A stretch of DNA of 64,000 nucleotides from Pectobacterium fontis (GCF_000803215.1 NZ_JSXC01000001.1:62001-126000), one strand, 5' to 3'. Positions 49,046-59,283 are shown, counted from the stretch's first letter. A program made the numbers and translations. The notes: generated by a model not told the origin, from the letters alone.

Positions 49046-51319
49046 TTACTCATTATACCGCTCGACGCCAAACCACTGATGATACCAACGAGGCGATATC
49101 TGTTCCCTGAACCGCAGAATATGCCATGAATTGCTGAAAAAACGCGCACTTAACTGCCCAAAGGATGCGGTATCAAGCCATGAGTAACCGTATTGCCGAT
49201 ATCGATCGACAATCTTTACTGAAGGCAGTCGCCACGGGTTATAGCGTGCCGTAGAAGCCATAACGAATTCGGCATTGACCGCGCGGATAAAGGGGGGTGA
49301 TGACGAGGTTTTACTGCCATGGTGAGGGATTTGTAACAAATTCGCACGCAACTCACCACGTTCTAACTGAATCAACGCCCTTTCCGCTTCCGATTCCAGA
49401 TCGCCAGTCAGTAAGAGACGGTTTTTCCCATCATCAACACGGATAACACAGGAATCGTTATTTTCCGCTTTTTCTGCCAGCGCTAGTGGCCATAGCACAG
49501 TAAACGTTAGCCCCTGCCAACGCCACCTCTCGCCGCGTTGACAGGGACGATGATTCATTGATCGGGTTGCGCTATATATCGTTGCCTCTGGGTAAGCGGC
49601 CTGTAGCGTTTCCAGCCCCCCGATATGATCCCTATGGCTGTGACTCAGGATAATGTTCTCCACATCGACGCCTCGCCATCGCAGGTAAGGTAGAATTTCC
49701 CGCGTCGCCATATCTCCCCCTTCCCAGCGGTTTCCCGTATCGTACAACACCGCTTTCCCACGTTGTTCAATCACGATTGCCAAACCATGACCCACATCCA
49801 GCATGTCCACTCGCCAGTCCGGTTCATCACGCTTTATACGAAAAACCAATAACACGAGAATCAGTGCGCCAACACTCATAGGATGAATTCGCCACCAGCT
49901 AAAACGCCCTATGACGACGGCGCCCCATCCTGCTGTGCTCATGAGCAGCAGCGATGCATCAAGATAAACCCACCCAGTCTGTAGATACGTTAATGGAGCG
50001 AACATCACACGCAATGAAATATCCGCCACCCCCCAAAGTATTCCGCTCAGCGGTGCAAGCACCATCGTGCTCAGTGCCAACAAAATAAGCGGCGTGGTGA
50101 CGAAAGAGACAATCGGCACCGCCCAAAGGTTAGCAGGAAGCGATGTGATGCTAACACCGTGGAAAATATGAAGTTGCAAGGGCAGCAATAGCAACGTCAT
50201 TCCCGCTTGCAGATGGATCCAGCGCAGCCAGAACCACCGTCGCTGCGTTTGTAGCCGATGAGGGAGCGGAGCCCACTGAAACCAAAAAACTAGCGATGCC
50301 ACTGCAAGACAAGATAGCCAAAAGCTGTCGGACAGAACGCTCAATGGGTCGCTGACCAGAATCAATGCGACACACCACAGCCAGACTTGCCAGGCGGTGC
50401 AGCTACCCCCCCACATTTTTAGCCCCACCCATACACTGAGCGCCAGCGCCGATCGCACCGCAGGCGGATTGCCTCCTGCCAACCAGACATATCCCCAGGC
50501 AACCACGACACTCGTCAGTAATGGGAAACGATAGCCAATCCAGCCTACAGGAAAGCCATACTGTACCCCCCGTGCAATTCCCCACCCAAGCAGACCCGCA
50601 AGTACAATATGGAGGCCAGAGATCGCCATCAAATGCATCGTGCCCGTATTCTGAAGTAACGCCTTGAGTTCCGGGCTAACCGTTTTCATTTCACCAAATG
50701 TGAGCGCCAGCAAAATAGAACGCCACGGCAAGCCATGCACCTGCTGTTCCGCTTGCAAGATAGTCCGTTGACGAAAATCACAACGGTTATCAACCACCGT
50801 TGCCGCCTGCACATGACCCGACAACGGTTGCCGTTTAGCTATTGCCCATCGCTGGCTATCAAAACCGCCTTCATTTAACCGACTGTGGATCGGGCGAAAA
50901 TTGGCTGTGATTGACCAGCGTTGACCACTGCACCAGGGTTCCATCGCTGGTGAGAAAGCCAGTTGGGCATACAGAGGAGGGAAAATCCGGCGCTGATTTA
51001 TCTCTTCCAGCCGAACCGTGATCCACTCATCATTATGTTCACTGAATCGAATGCTGTTTATCGTTATAACAGCGTTAACCGCTCCCTGCGTGAAACGTTC
51101 AATTTGCAGCAGCAGAGCTTGGGCGTTCAACGTTGCCCAGAAAAAACTCACCGCGACAAGGGCGACAAACCGTATCCCTACGTGGCGGTATCCTACAAAC
51201 ATCACACAGACGGACAGCCCCATGCCCCACCATAGCAACGTTTGCGCAGGGATCTGCGGTAAAAAAAGCAGCGGCAAGATACCCAGCACGATCGCCCAAG
51301 CCAGATTATTTACTAACAT
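49046..51319 (-). CDS. comEC: ComEC/Rec2 family DNA uptake channel protein
   Basis: The orthologue of E. coli YcaI. ComEC forms the inner-membrane channel for single-stranded DNA in natural transformation. The 757-residue protein has many membrane helices, the Competence domain ([35 protein letters not shown]) and a C-terminal metallo-beta-lactamase-like domain with [22 protein letters not shown] and [12 protein letters not shown], with metal ligands intact. Whether it serves transformation here is unknown. It is first of comEC-msbA-lpxK; in E. coli it follows ihfB, which is missing upstream here. Confidence 0.93.
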   Translation of the reverse strand: MLVNNLAWAIVLGILPLLFLPQIPAQTLLWWGMGLSVCVMFVGYRHVGIRFVALVAVSFFWATLNAQALLLQIERFTQGAVNAVITINSIRFSEHNDEWITVRLEEINQRRIFPPLYAQLAFSPAMEPWCSGQRWSITANFRPIHSRLNEGGFDSQRWAIAKRQPLSGHVQAATVVDNRCDFRQRTILQAEQQVHGLPWRSILLALTFGEMKTVSPELKALLQNTGTMHLMAISGLHIVLAGLLGWGIARGVQYGFPVGWIGYRFPLLTSVVVAWGYVWLAGGNPPAVRSALALSVWVGLKMWGGSCTAWQVWLWCVALILVSDPLSVLSDSFWLSCLAVASLVFWFQWAPLPHRLQTQRRWFWLRWIHLQAGMTLLLLPLQLHIFHGVSITSLPANLWAVPIVSFVTTPLILLALSTMVLAPLSGILWGVADISLRVMFAPLTYLQTGWVYLDASLLLMSTAGWGAVVIGRFSWWRIHPMSVGALILVLLVFRIKRDEPDWRVDMLDVGHGLAIVIEQRGKAVLYDTGNRWEGGDMATREILPYLRWRGVDVENIILSHSHRDHIGGLETLQAAYPEATIYSATRSMNHRPCQRGERWRWQGLTFTVLWPLALAEKAENNDSCVIRVDDGKNRLLLTGDLESEAERALIQLERGELRANLLQIPHHGSKTSSSPPFIRAVNAEFVMASTARYNPWRLPSVKIVDRYRQYGYSWLDTASFGQLSARFFSNSWHILRFREQISPRWYHQWFGVERYNE

Positions 51320-51647
51320 CTTCCATTACCATGACACACCTGCCCACGTTCCCTGAGATTCGTGCAGGCATATTGCCGTACCTCAAACACAGACGACAGA
51401 AAGAAAAACGCAAGAAGGAAAGCGCCTCGCAAGAAAGCGGTTCAATTGCAAAAGATGGCATCAGGAATGCGGGCGGGATGCCAATTATCGGGCATGCGGC
51501 AGGGTTACTGGTGAGCAAACCATAATGGCCGAGGCATGATTAACCCCATGGCGGTTAAACAGATGGAGGAAGGATTATCGATGTCGGAACCAAAAGAAAA
51601 AAGGACCGCCGCAGCGATCCTTTTACCGTAGAGCATTGCACGTTAGG
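51320..51647. other. Rearrangement junction comEC/tmaR
   Basis: 328 bp between two minus-strand genes whose E. coli relatives are far apart. A plus-strand open frame covers part of it (an internal ATG starts MTHLPTFPEIRAGILPYLKH) but I recognise no family. TTAACC/GGTTAA inverted repeat at 51541-51557. The tmaR terminator lies at the right end. No tRNA, insertion sequence or repeat was found at the junction. Confidence 0.45.
51600..51628 (-). terminator. Terminator of tmaR
   Basis: On the minus strand an imperfect GC-rich hairpin (AAAAGGATCGC facing GGCGGTCCTTTT) is followed by TTTTCTTTT. It lies about 20 bp beyond the tmaR stop. Confidence 0.75.
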
Positions 51648-51968
<321 letters not shown>

Positions 51969-52055
51969 TTACCCTTACCTTAAGTCATACATAAATTCGT
52001 TATGTATTCACCATACAGGTTATACCCAGCGTCTTTCAAGCAGTGCTTACACCCT

Positions 52056-52072
52056 ACGCGCTAACAGCGCGT
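52056..52072 (-). terminator. Hairpin after the siderophore transporter operon
   Basis: A perfect 7-bp stem ACGCGCT / AGCGCGT with loop AAC, 15 bp after the ATPase gene stop. The adjacent TATACCC-TTTCAAG words weakly resemble an ERIC end. Confidence 0.45.
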
Positions 52073-52087
52073 TGAGCGGATAATCTG

Positions 52088-52846
52088 TCACCGATAATAT
52101 ACGGCGATACGCTGATTATGCACCTCTTCAATCGCCACGTCGGTATCGAAAATATCTTCCAGTACCTCGGACACCATGATGTCCTCCGGTTTTCCCGTGT
52201 AGATAATCTGCCCTTTGCGCATTGCAATAATGTAGTCCGAATAGGCGGAAGCAAAGTTGATATCGTGGATAACCAGCACGATGGTTTTACCTAGTTCATC
52301 GGCTGCACGGCGAATCTGCTTCATCATCGCCACCGCATGTTTCATATCCAGATTATTCAGCGGTTCATCCAGCAACACATATTCCGTGTCCTGACACAGT
52401 ACCATCGCGACATACGCACGCTGACGCTGACCGCCGGAAAGCTCATCTAAAAACCGATCCTTCAATTCAGTCAGGTTGAGGAAAGCCAACGCGGCGCTGA
52501 TACGCTCACGATCGTCAGCGTTCAGCCGTCCTTTGGTGTAAGGATAGCGCCCGAATCCCACGAGTTCCGCCACTGTTAAGCGGCTGGTAAACTGATTTTC
52601 CTGCCGCAGGACGGACAAACATGTGGCGAGCTTGTCGCTTGGCGTAGCCATCACGTCCATGCCGTTAACCTTTACTTGCCCGCGATCCGCCTCAAGCAAA
52701 CGACTGATGATGGACAACAAGGTCGACTTTCCTGCACCATTGGGGCCGATAATCGACGTGACGCCACCGCGCGGCACTGTCGCGGTGACATTATTTAATA
52801 CCGTAACGTTATTATACGTTTTAGTTACATTGTCGATCTCAATCAC
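52088..52846 (-). CDS. Siderophore ABC transporter ATP-binding protein
   Basis: A 252-residue FecE/FepC-type ATPase that powers iron-siderophore import. Walker A is GPNGAGKSTLLS (about residues 33-44), the signature [15 protein letters not shown], Walker B YVLLDEPLNNLD and the H-loop IHDINFASAY. The overall sequence is closest, by recollection, to the YclP/VctC/CeuD group, which serves catecholate siderophores. Its start overlaps the upstream permease gene by 4 bp. It is the last gene of a four-gene operon. Confidence 0.93.
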   Translation of the reverse strand: MIEIDNVTKTYNNVTVLNNVTATVPRGGVTSIIGPNGAGKSTLLSIISRLLEADRGQVKVNGMDVMATPSDKLATCLSVLRQENQFTSRLTVAELVGFGRYPYTKGRLNADDRERISAALAFLNLTELKDRFLDELSGGQRQRAYVAMVLCQDTEYVLLDEPLNNLDMKHAVAMMKQIRRAADELGKTIVLVIHDINFASAYSDYIIAMRKGQIIYTGKPEDIMVSEVLEDIFDTDVAIEEVHNQRIAVYYR

Positions 52847-53850
52847 ACGGAAACCTTTTTCAGTAGCAACACAATAAACAGCGATCCACCCACAAACTCG
52901 ATAACGACCGACAGTGCCCCGGACATATCCAGCAGATGCTCAAGCACCAGTTGTCCACCAACCAGTGAAATCACCCCCAACAGGAAAGCCGCGGGCAGTA
53001 GCAGGCGATGCTGGCTGGAACCCATCACTAAATAGGCAAGATTCGCGACCATAAAACCTAAAAAGGTCAGCGGGCCGACCAGCGCCGTTGAGATAGCCAC
53101 CAGCACGGAAACCAGCAACAGAATGATCGTGACGCTACGTTTGTAGTCGATGCCAAGATTAATCGCGTTGTTACGCCCCAGCGCCAGCACATCAAAGCGG
53201 AAACGCATGCGCCAGATCACCACGGCGACCACCAGCGTAATCACAACCGACAGCGCCACCAGTTCAGGAACGGTGCGAGTGAAGGTGGCAAACATCCGCC
53301 CCTGTACAATAGCGAACTCACCCGGCGTGAGCAGGCGCTGCATTAAACCGGCCATACTACGAAATAGCGTGCCGCAGATAATCCCAACCAGCAAAACCAG
53401 ATGCAGGTTATTGCGGCTGCCGGTAAACAGCCAGCGGTACAGCAGCGCAGAAAACAGAACCAGCAGCAGCGTTTCAAGCACAAATTTGCCTTCAATGCCC
53501 AACCCCGGAATACCGCTAATCCCGAACACAAATACCAGCGATGTCTGAATCAGGATAAACAGGGCCTCAAACCCCATAATCGAAGGCGTCAACACCCGAT
53601 TGTTCGTCACCGTTTGGAACAGCACGGTCGAGGCGCTGGCGGCAAAAGCGACCAGCAGCATCGTCGTCAGCATCAGCCCACGGTGCGCCAAAATGTAGCG
53701 TAGATTGCTGCCCAGATTGATCGTCATAAACAGCACGATGACCACGACAGCCGCCCCTGCCAGCCACAGCAAGCGTTGCACCGGCGCTAAACCTGCGCGC
53801 TTTTCGCTGATGGCTCCGGTCAGCGCCGTATTACGTTCATTGACTGACAT
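52843..53850 (-). CDS. Siderophore ABC transporter permease (second)
   Basis: A 335-residue FecCD/BtuC-type permease with about nine to ten membrane helices and an unusually charged N terminus (MSVNERNTALTGAISEKRAG). The segment LVGPLTFLGFMVANLAYLVMG is the conserved coupling region contacted by the ATPase, and VSVLVAISTALVGPL precedes it. It forms a heterodimer with the neighbouring permease. It overlaps that gene by 14 bp upstream and the ATPase gene by 4 bp downstream. YclO/VctG-like by recollection. Confidence 0.92.
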   Translation of the reverse strand: MSVNERNTALTGAISEKRAGLAPVQRLLWLAGAAVVVIVLFMTINLGSNLRYILAHRGLMLTTMLLVAFAASASTVLFQTVTNNRVLTPSIMGFEALFILIQTSLVFVFGISGIPGLGIEGKFVLETLLLVLFSALLYRWLFTGSRNNLHLVLLVGIICGTLFRSMAGLMQRLLTPGEFAIVQGRMFATFTRTVPELVALSVVITLVVAVVIWRMRFRFDVLALGRNNAINLGIDYKRSVTIILLLVSVLVAISTALVGPLTFLGFMVANLAYLVMGSSQHRLLLPAAFLLGVISLVGGQLVLEHLLDMSGALSVVIEFVGGSLFIVLLLKKVSV

Positions 53851-54799
53851 GGCGTTTCTGACTTAGCAATAAGAGAAGGAAAACGGCAGCGCCAATGACG
53901 CCAAGAATCACGCTTACTGGAATTTCGAAAGGATAGCGGATCACACGGCTGATAATATCGCAGCACAGTACCAGCCCACCGCCGAGTAGGCACACCCAGG
54001 GGATCGTTTTGCGCACATTGTCGCCCAGCATCATGCTGATCAGATTTGGCACAATCAGCCCGATAAAGGGTAGGTTCCCCACCACCACCACCACCACGCC
54101 GCTGACGACAGCGATAATACTCAGCCCCATCATCATTACCTGCCGGTAATTAAGGCCGACATTAACGGAAAATTCGCGCCCCATTCCTGCAACCGTAAAG
54201 CGATCGGCGATCCAACAGGCCACCAGCGTTAACACGCCCACCAGCCAGAGCAGTTCATAGCGCCCTTGTAAGACACCGGAGAAATCACCCGACTCCCAAC
54301 CGCCAAGCGCCTGCAACAGATCAAAATACATCGCCCCAAATGTGGTGATTGAACTGATAACCGCCCCCAGCATAATGCCCACCAGCGGCACCACCAGCGC
54401 CGATTTCAGCACGATCCGCTGGAGCAGCATCATGAACAGGAAGGTGCCCGCCAACGCAAACAGACTTGCCACTATCATCTTGGTGAAAATTGTCGCACTG
54501 GGCACGGCAATCATCACCACCAGTAAACCGAAGCTGGCTGACTGTGTGGTCCCAGCCAAAGACGGTTCGACAAAACGGTTTTGCGTCAGCAACTGCATGA
54601 TAAGACCGGCGACACTCATGGCACTGCCTGCCAGCAACAACGCCAGCGTACGGGGAACGCGGCTGATAAAGAAGATATCGCGCATTTCTGGATCGTTCCA
54701 GACGGCCTGCATAGTCAGTTGTCCTGCCCCAACAAACAGGCTGACAACGATCATGCAGGCCAGAAACAACAGACCCAGCGAGTAGTAAAAAGGCTTCAT
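53837..54799 (-). CDS. Siderophore ABC transporter permease (first)
   Basis: A 320-residue FecCD-type permease. Family blocks are RVPRTLALLLAGSAMSVAGLIMQLLTQNRFVEP near the N terminus (read here in pieces: RVPRTLALLLAG and GLIMQLLTQNRF) and the ATPase-contact region VGNLPFIGLIVPNLISMMLGD. It pairs with the next permease to form the channel. It starts 21 bp after the binding-protein gene. YclN/VctD-like by recollection; the transported siderophore cannot be told from sequence. Confidence 0.92.
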   Translation of the reverse strand: MKPFYYSLGLLFLACMIVVSLFVGAGQLTMQAVWNDPEMRDIFFISRVPRTLALLLAGSAMSVAGLIMQLLTQNRFVEPSLAGTTQSASFGLLVVMIAVPSATIFTKMIVASLFALAGTFLFMMLLQRIVLKSALVVPLVGIMLGAVISSITTFGAMYFDLLQALGGWESGDFSGVLQGRYELLWLVGVLTLVACWIADRFTVAGMGREFSVNVGLNYRQVMMMGLSIIAVVSGVVVVVVGNLPFIGLIVPNLISMMLGDNVRKTIPWVCLLGGGLVLCCDIISRVIRYPFEIPVSVILGVIGAAVFLLLLLSQKRHVSQ

Positions 54800-54820
54800 T
54801 GATTCTGCCGTAATCTGCCG

Positions 54821-55786
54821 TTATTTCTTATCCAGCGCATCGCTGACGGTACTCACCAGGTTTTTATAGCTTTGCAGCCCACCAGCGATATACAGCGAGG
54901 CAGACTCCAGGTAGATCACATGGTTATTTTTCCAGGCATTGGTTTTGTGAATCAGTGGGTTATCCAGTACCTGTTGGGCAGATTCCCCACCTGGACGGCC
55001 AATCGCACTGTCACGATCGAGGATGAACAACCATTCAGGGTTCACACTCAGCAAGAATTCTGATGTGACCACGTTGCCGTGACGCCCGGAGTCAGGGAAC
55101 TCCGTTGCTGGTTTGAACCCCAGTTCATCAAACACAAAACCAAAGCGCGATTTGGGGCCATAGGCAGACATTTTCCCGCCGCTGACCATCAGAACTAACG
55201 CATTGCCTACCTTTTCCGTTTTGGCGCGCGTTTGAGCGATCTGCTGTTTAAATTCTTCAATCTGTTTTTTCGCTTCGTCTTCTTTGCCGAAAATGGCACC
55301 CAGTTGCTCAGTACGCTGGATAAAGCTCGTCATAAACTGGTGTTCATCCACATCCATTGAGATCGTCGGGGCAATCCCGCTCAATTTGTCGTAAGCATCA
55401 CGCGTGCGCCCACCGGCGATAATCAGATCAGGTTTAGCGCTGCTGAGCGCCTCATAGGCAGGTTCAAACAGCGTCCCGGCGTTCAGGTAAGTATCGCTGT
55501 TATATTTTGATAAAAACGCAGGCAGCGGCGTACTACTTTTCGGTACACCGGCAATACCCTCAACGTTCAGCGCATCCAGCGTGTCCAGCACGGCGGGATC
55601 AAACACAATCACTTTCTTCGGCGGCTGTGGCACCTGTGTGGTGCCCTGTGCATGCTCAATGCTGATCGTGTGGCTTTTTTCTGAAGATGATGCCTGCTGA
55701 TCGCAGCCAGCCAGGACAAACATCGATGCCAGTAACGTCGCCTTCACTGCAAACGCTGCATGTAATCGCACCGCATTTAACCGCAT
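54821..55786 (-). CDS. Siderophore-binding lipoprotein of ABC transporter
   Basis: A 321-residue class III (helical backbone) periplasmic binding protein. The signal peptide ends in lipobox LAGC with Cys28, so it should be a lipoprotein, unusual for Gram-negative members but shared by some YclQ/CeuE/VctP-group proteins. Blocks typical of that group are KKVIVFDPAVLDTLDALN, LIIAGGRTRDAYDKL, GGKMSAYGPKSRFGFVFDEL and WLFILDRDSAIG. GGAG lies nine bases before the ATG. First gene of the operon; regulation by Fur is suggested by a candidate site upstream. Confidence 0.92.
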   Translation of the reverse strand: MRLNAVRLHAAFAVKATLLASMFVLAGCDQQASSSEKSHTISIEHAQGTTQVPQPPKKVIVFDPAVLDTLDALNVEGIAGVPKSSTPLPAFLSKYNSDTYLNAGTLFEPAYEALSSAKPDLIIAGGRTRDAYDKLSGIAPTISMDVDEHQFMTSFIQRTEQLGAIFGKEDEAKKQIEEFKQQIAQTRAKTEKVGNALVLMVSGGKMSAYGPKSRFGFVFDELGFKPATEFPDSGRHGNVVTSEFLLSVNPEWLFILDRDSAIGRPGGESAQQVLDNPLIHKTNAWKNNHVIYLESASLYIAGGLQSYKNLVSTVSDALDKK

Positions 55787-55807
55787 AAGTGTGTCTCCAT
55801 TTCGCTA

Positions 55808-55850
55808 TTTATTGCCGAATGCCTCGTAGAACACCCGACGAGGCAATAAA
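55808..55850 (-). other. Leader hairpin before the siderophore operon
   Basis: TTTATTGCC (55808-55816) pairs with GGCAATAAA (55842-55850), and inside it GCCTCGT can pair with ACGAGGC. The two pairings share GGC, so they partly compete. It lies between the candidate Fur site and the start codon. Confidence 0.45.
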
Positions 55851-55855
55851 GAATT

Positions 55856-55874
55856 TAATTATCATTCGCATTAA
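55856..55874 (-). promoter_or_regulatory. Candidate Fur box
   Basis: On the minus strand TTAATGCGAATGATAATTA contains a perfect TGATAAT half-site with an imperfect partner, 70 bp upstream of the siderophore-binding protein gene, where a Fur operator is expected. Confidence 0.45.
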
Positions 55875-56063
55875 AGCAAAAATTGTAACCGAATGGACAC
55901 ACTCATGCCTAGCGATTATGTCTACCCTCCTCTTGATGTAAGTCAGAGAAGTGATGTAAATCAGGAAAGCGCCACAGGAAAGTCGATTCAATGGTATCCT
56001 TGCCACTTTCCTGTCTGTTTGCCTGACGTCAGGCTCAGCGCATACACGTAGCTAACTGCATAT

Positions 56064-57491
56064 ATGGCCGAGAAAACACAACCCACTTTTTTCATTCATG
56101 ACTACGAAACGTTCGGCAAACATCCCGCGCGCGACCGCCCCGCGCAGTTTGCTGGTATCCGTACCGATATGGATTTCAATATTATCGGTGAGCCGCTCGT
56201 CATTTATTGTCGTCCGTCGGATGATTACCTGCCGGAACCGGAAGCGGTGATGATCACCGGCATTACCCCACAGGTCGCGCTGGCGAAAGGGGTCAATGAG
56301 GTAGAATTCGCCCGCCAGATTCACGAGGCGTTCAGCGTGCCCGGCACCTGCATTATGGGCTATAACAATATTCGCTTTGATGACGAAGTCAGCCGCAATC
56401 TTTTCTATCGTAACTTCTACGATCCTTACGCTTACAGTTGGCAGAACGGTAATTCTCGTTGGGATTTACTGGATGCACTGCGTGCCTGTTATGCTCTGCG
56501 ACCAGAAGGCATCGTCTGGCCGGAAAACGCTGACGGGCTGCCCAGTTTTCGCCTTGAACATCTGACAAAAGCCAACGGCATTGCCCACGAACACGCGCAT
56601 GATGCGATGTCCGACGTTTATGCCACCATCGCCATGGCCAAACTGTTCAAACAGGCGCAGCCCAAGCTATTTGACTATCTGTTCCCGCTGCGGAACAAAA
56701 ACAAAATCTCCGCACTGATTGATATCCCGCAGATGAAGCCGCTCGTTCATATTTCCGGTATGTTTGGCGCGGCGAGAAGCAACACCAGTTGGGTCGTGCC
56801 GCTCGCCTGGCACCCGGATAACCGTAATGCGGTCATCATGTGCGATCTGGCTGGTGATATGACGCCGCTGCTGGAACTGGACAGCGACGCATTACGTGAG
56901 CGGTTATATACGCGGCGGGATGCGCTGGAGGCCGATCAGAGCACGGTGCCGCTCAAGCTGGTGCACATCAATAAATGTCCGGTATTAGCGCCAGCCAATA
57001 CGTTGCGACCAGAAGACGCAGAAAGAGTAGGTATTGACCGCCAACGCTGTCTGGATAACCTGACGCTGCTGCGTAATAACGCGAGCGTTAGAGAAAAAGT
57101 GGTGGCACTGTTTGCCGACGCGCCCGCTTTCGCCGCGCCTGATGATGTCGATTTGCGGCTGTATGATGGTTTCTTTGGCGATGCTGACCGCATGGCGATG
57201 AAAATAATCCAGGAGACCGCACCGCAGAATCTCCCTGCGTTGGATCTTACGTTTGCCGATAACCGTCTGGAGCCACTGTTTTTTCGTTATCGCGCACGTA
57301 ATTTTCCCGGCACGCTGGACGATCGCGAGCAGCAGCGCTGGCTGCAACATCGGCGGGCGGTGTTTACGCCAGAACGTTTGCAGGACTATCTGTCAGAACT
57401 CAATAACCTGTATCAGCTTCATGAAGACGATAAAGAGAAGATGGCACAGTTAAAAGCGCTTTACGCCTATGCACAAAAGCTGGTGGGATAA
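56064..57491 (+). CDS. sbcB: Exodeoxyribonuclease I
   Basis: SbcB digests single-stranded DNA 3' to 5', acting in recombination and mismatch repair. The 475-residue protein has the DEDDh exonuclease domain: Asp13 and Glu15 in FFIHDYETFG, Asp in GYNNIRFDDEV and the His/Asp pair in HEHAHDAMSDVYATIAMAK. The SH3-like and C-terminal helical regions follow (FFRYRARNFPGTL near the end). Length equals that of the family. Divergent from the siderophore operon and convergent with plaP. Confidence 0.97.
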   Translation: MAEKTQPTFFIHDYETFGKHPARDRPAQFAGIRTDMDFNIIGEPLVIYCRPSDDYLPEPEAVMITGITPQVALAKGVNEVEFARQIHEAFSVPGTCIMGYNNIRFDDEVSRNLFYRNFYDPYAYSWQNGNSRWDLLDALRACYALRPEGIVWPENADGLPSFRLEHLTKANGIAHEHAHDAMSDVYATIAMAKLFKQAQPKLFDYLFPLRNKNKISALIDIPQMKPLVHISGMFGAARSNTSWVVPLAWHPDNRNAVIMCDLAGDMTPLLELDSDALRERLYTRRDALEADQSTVPLKLVHINKCPVLAPANTLRPEDAERVGIDRQRCLDNLTLLRNNASVREKVVALFADAPAFAAPDDVDLRLYDGFFGDADRMAMKIIQETAPQNLPALDLTFADNRLEPLFFRYRARNFPGTLDDREQQRWLQHRRAVFTPERLQDYLSELNNLYQLHEDDKEKMAQLKALYAYAQKLVG

Positions 57492-57502
57492 GGCACAAAA
57501 AA

Positions 57503-57521
57503 GCGGAGCACAATGCTCCGC
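57503..57521. terminator. Bidirectional terminator sbcB/plaP
   Basis: Stem GCGGAGC / GCTCCGC with loop ACAAT, preceded by AAAAAA and followed by TTTTCTCTTTT, 11 bp after the sbcB stop. Confidence 0.88.
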
Positions 57522-57551
57522 TTTTCTCTTTTAGGTAAGTCGTCAGTTTAT

Positions 57552-58919
57552 TTAAACGGGTTCTTCGCTACATTGCGGTACTGGCTGGCGGAAGCTGCGC
57601 GTCACAAACGCCAGATACAGCAGCCCGATAGTTGCCCACACCAGACCCAGCGTCATGGAACTGGCTTCCAGATTCACCCACAGCGCCCCCACCGTCAACG
57701 CGCCCAGCACGGGCAGCACGAGGAAGTTGAGCGTGTCTTTCACCGTACGGTTACGGCGCTCACGAATATAGAACTGTGAAATAACCGACAGGTTCACGAA
57801 CGTAAATGCTACCAGCGCACCGAAATTAATCAGCGCAGTCGCCGTCACCAGGTCGAACGACACCGCAGACAGGGCAATCGCACCAACCAGTAAGACGTTC
57901 AGAGCAGGCGTACGCCATTTCGGGTGGATATAACCAAAGAAACGCTCAGGGAATACCCCATCACGCCCCATTACATACATCAGGCGAGATACGCCAGCGT
58001 GTGCAGCCATACCGGATGCCAGCACGGTAACGCAAGAGAACACCAGAATAACGGACTGGAAGAATTTACCCGCAACGTACAGCATGATTTCCGGCTGAGA
58101 CGCATCCGGCTCTTTAAAGCGAGAAATATCCGGGAAGTACAGTTGCAGAAAATACGCCACAGCAACAAAGATCACGCCGCCGATCAGCGCGGTCAGGAAG
58201 ATGGCTTTGGGGATCACCCGGCCGGCATCCTGCGTTTCTTCCGACAGAGAACTGATACCGTCAAAACCCAGGAACGAGAAACAGAGAATAGTTGCCCCGG
58301 TGATCATCGGCACCACATGGGCGTTCTCAGACCAGAACGGACGCGTGCTGGTCAGCGTACCGGCACCTTCTCCCAGATAGACACCGTGAATCACCAGCCC
58401 GAGGAAGACCGCCATGATAGCAACCTGAACCACTACGATAATGGCGTTCAGGTTCGCAACCAGACTGATACCACGCAGGTTAAACAGCGTCATTAACCCA
58501 ACCAGCGCCGCGACAAAAATCCATGACGGGACGCCAGGGAAAATCGCTTCAAGATAGATTTTCGCCAGCAAAATGTTGATCATCGGCATGAACAGATAGT
58601 CCAGCAGCGATGACCAGCCAACCATAAACCCGACATGTGGGCTGATCGCTTTTTGCGCATACGTATAGGCAGAACCAGCAGACGGGAAACGTTTTACCAA
58701 TTTGCCATAGCTCAACGCCGTGAACAGAATCGCGACCAGCGCAAACGCATAGGCGGTAGCGACGTGACCGTCGGTCAGTCCAGATACGATGCCAAAGGTA
58801 TCAAAAATGGTCATCGGCTGCATGTAGGCCAGCCCCATCATGACAACAGGCCACAGCGTAAGCGTTCTTTTTAACTGAGCTCGTTTTGCGCCAGCAGGCT
58901 GGGAGGTTTCAAGAGACAC
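57552..58919 (-). CDS. plaP: Putrescine:proton symporter PlaP
   Basis: PlaP (YeeF) is an APC-family inner-membrane importer of low-affinity putrescine; in E. coli it supports surface motility. The protein has 12 predicted helices with the family blocks [39 protein letters not shown] and [18 protein letters not shown], and ends SFRQPVPQ like E. coli PlaP, which distinguishes it from PuuP. GTG at 58919 is chosen (455 residues): GGAGG lies eight bases before it. A GTG three codons earlier overlaps that site. A leader ORF overlaps its start. The neighbour sbcB fits the E. coli context. Confidence 0.93.
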   Translation of the reverse strand: MSLETSQPAGAKRAQLKRTLTLWPVVMMGLAYMQPMTIFDTFGIVSGLTDGHVATAYAFALVAILFTALSYGKLVKRFPSAGSAYTYAQKAISPHVGFMVGWSSLLDYLFMPMINILLAKIYLEAIFPGVPSWIFVAALVGLMTLFNLRGISLVANLNAIIVVVQVAIMAVFLGLVIHGVYLGEGAGTLTSTRPFWSENAHVVPMITGATILCFSFLGFDGISSLSEETQDAGRVIPKAIFLTALIGGVIFVAVAYFLQLYFPDISRFKEPDASQPEIMLYVAGKFFQSVILVFSCVTVLASGMAAHAGVSRLMYVMGRDGVFPERFFGYIHPKWRTPALNVLLVGAIALSAVSFDLVTATALINFGALVAFTFVNLSVISQFYIRERRNRTVKDTLNFLVLPVLGALTVGALWVNLEASSMTLGLVWATIGLLYLAFVTRSFRQPVPQCSEEPV

Positions 58920-59115
58920 GGCGTTCACCTCCGTTCATCACGGTGGAAGCATACGCACTGGAAACAAATGCATGGATACAGGGCCAGCCTGAATCACGAT
59001 GAGAAGAGGTAGCTGAGACAGCACCAGAAATAACTTGCGACGGCGTCGCGCCATAACCAATGCTTTGACAGCATAAACCGGCGGGCACCGGTGCGAAACT
59101 GACTAATTGACCCAT
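58909..59115 (-). CDS. Possible leader ORF upstream of plaP
   Basis: A 68-codon frame from ATG 59115 to TGA 58909. The start is preceded by GTGAGGAAAGGAAGA, a strong ribosome-binding sequence with ordinary spacing. The product ([20 protein letters not shown]...) matches no family I know. It runs over the plaP ribosome-binding site and overlaps the plaP start by 11 bases, so its translation should influence plaP initiation. It may be a regulatory leader peptide or chance; codon use is not distinctive. Confidence 0.45.
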   Translation of the reverse strand: MGQLVSFAPVPAGLCCQSIGYGATPSQVISGAVSATSSHRDSGWPCIHAFVSSAYASTVMNGGERRVS

Positions 59116-59252
59116 TCTTCCTTTCCTCACTGTGCTCACAGGCACACACAAAATTATCTATCCGGATCGTTGTCCGGCCTCTTTCGTTGAAGACCCTATG
59201 CCCAGTACACCAGAGCCACAGAGAAGGTAGAAAACCACACCAATACCTCTGT

Positions 59253-59274
59253 AACTTGAAGTATGACGAGCATA
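59253..59274. repeat. ERIC end relic
   Basis: AACTTGAAGTATGACGAGCA and the following TA match the ERIC right end with two differences. No further part of an element is visible around it. Confidence 0.6.
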
Positions 59275-59283
59275 AATGTAAAA

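Noticed and set aside
51133-51525. A 130-codon plus-strand open frame over the start of comEC and the spacer
   Set aside because: Half of it is antisense to comEC, the internal ATG has no good ribosome-binding site and the product matches nothing I know.
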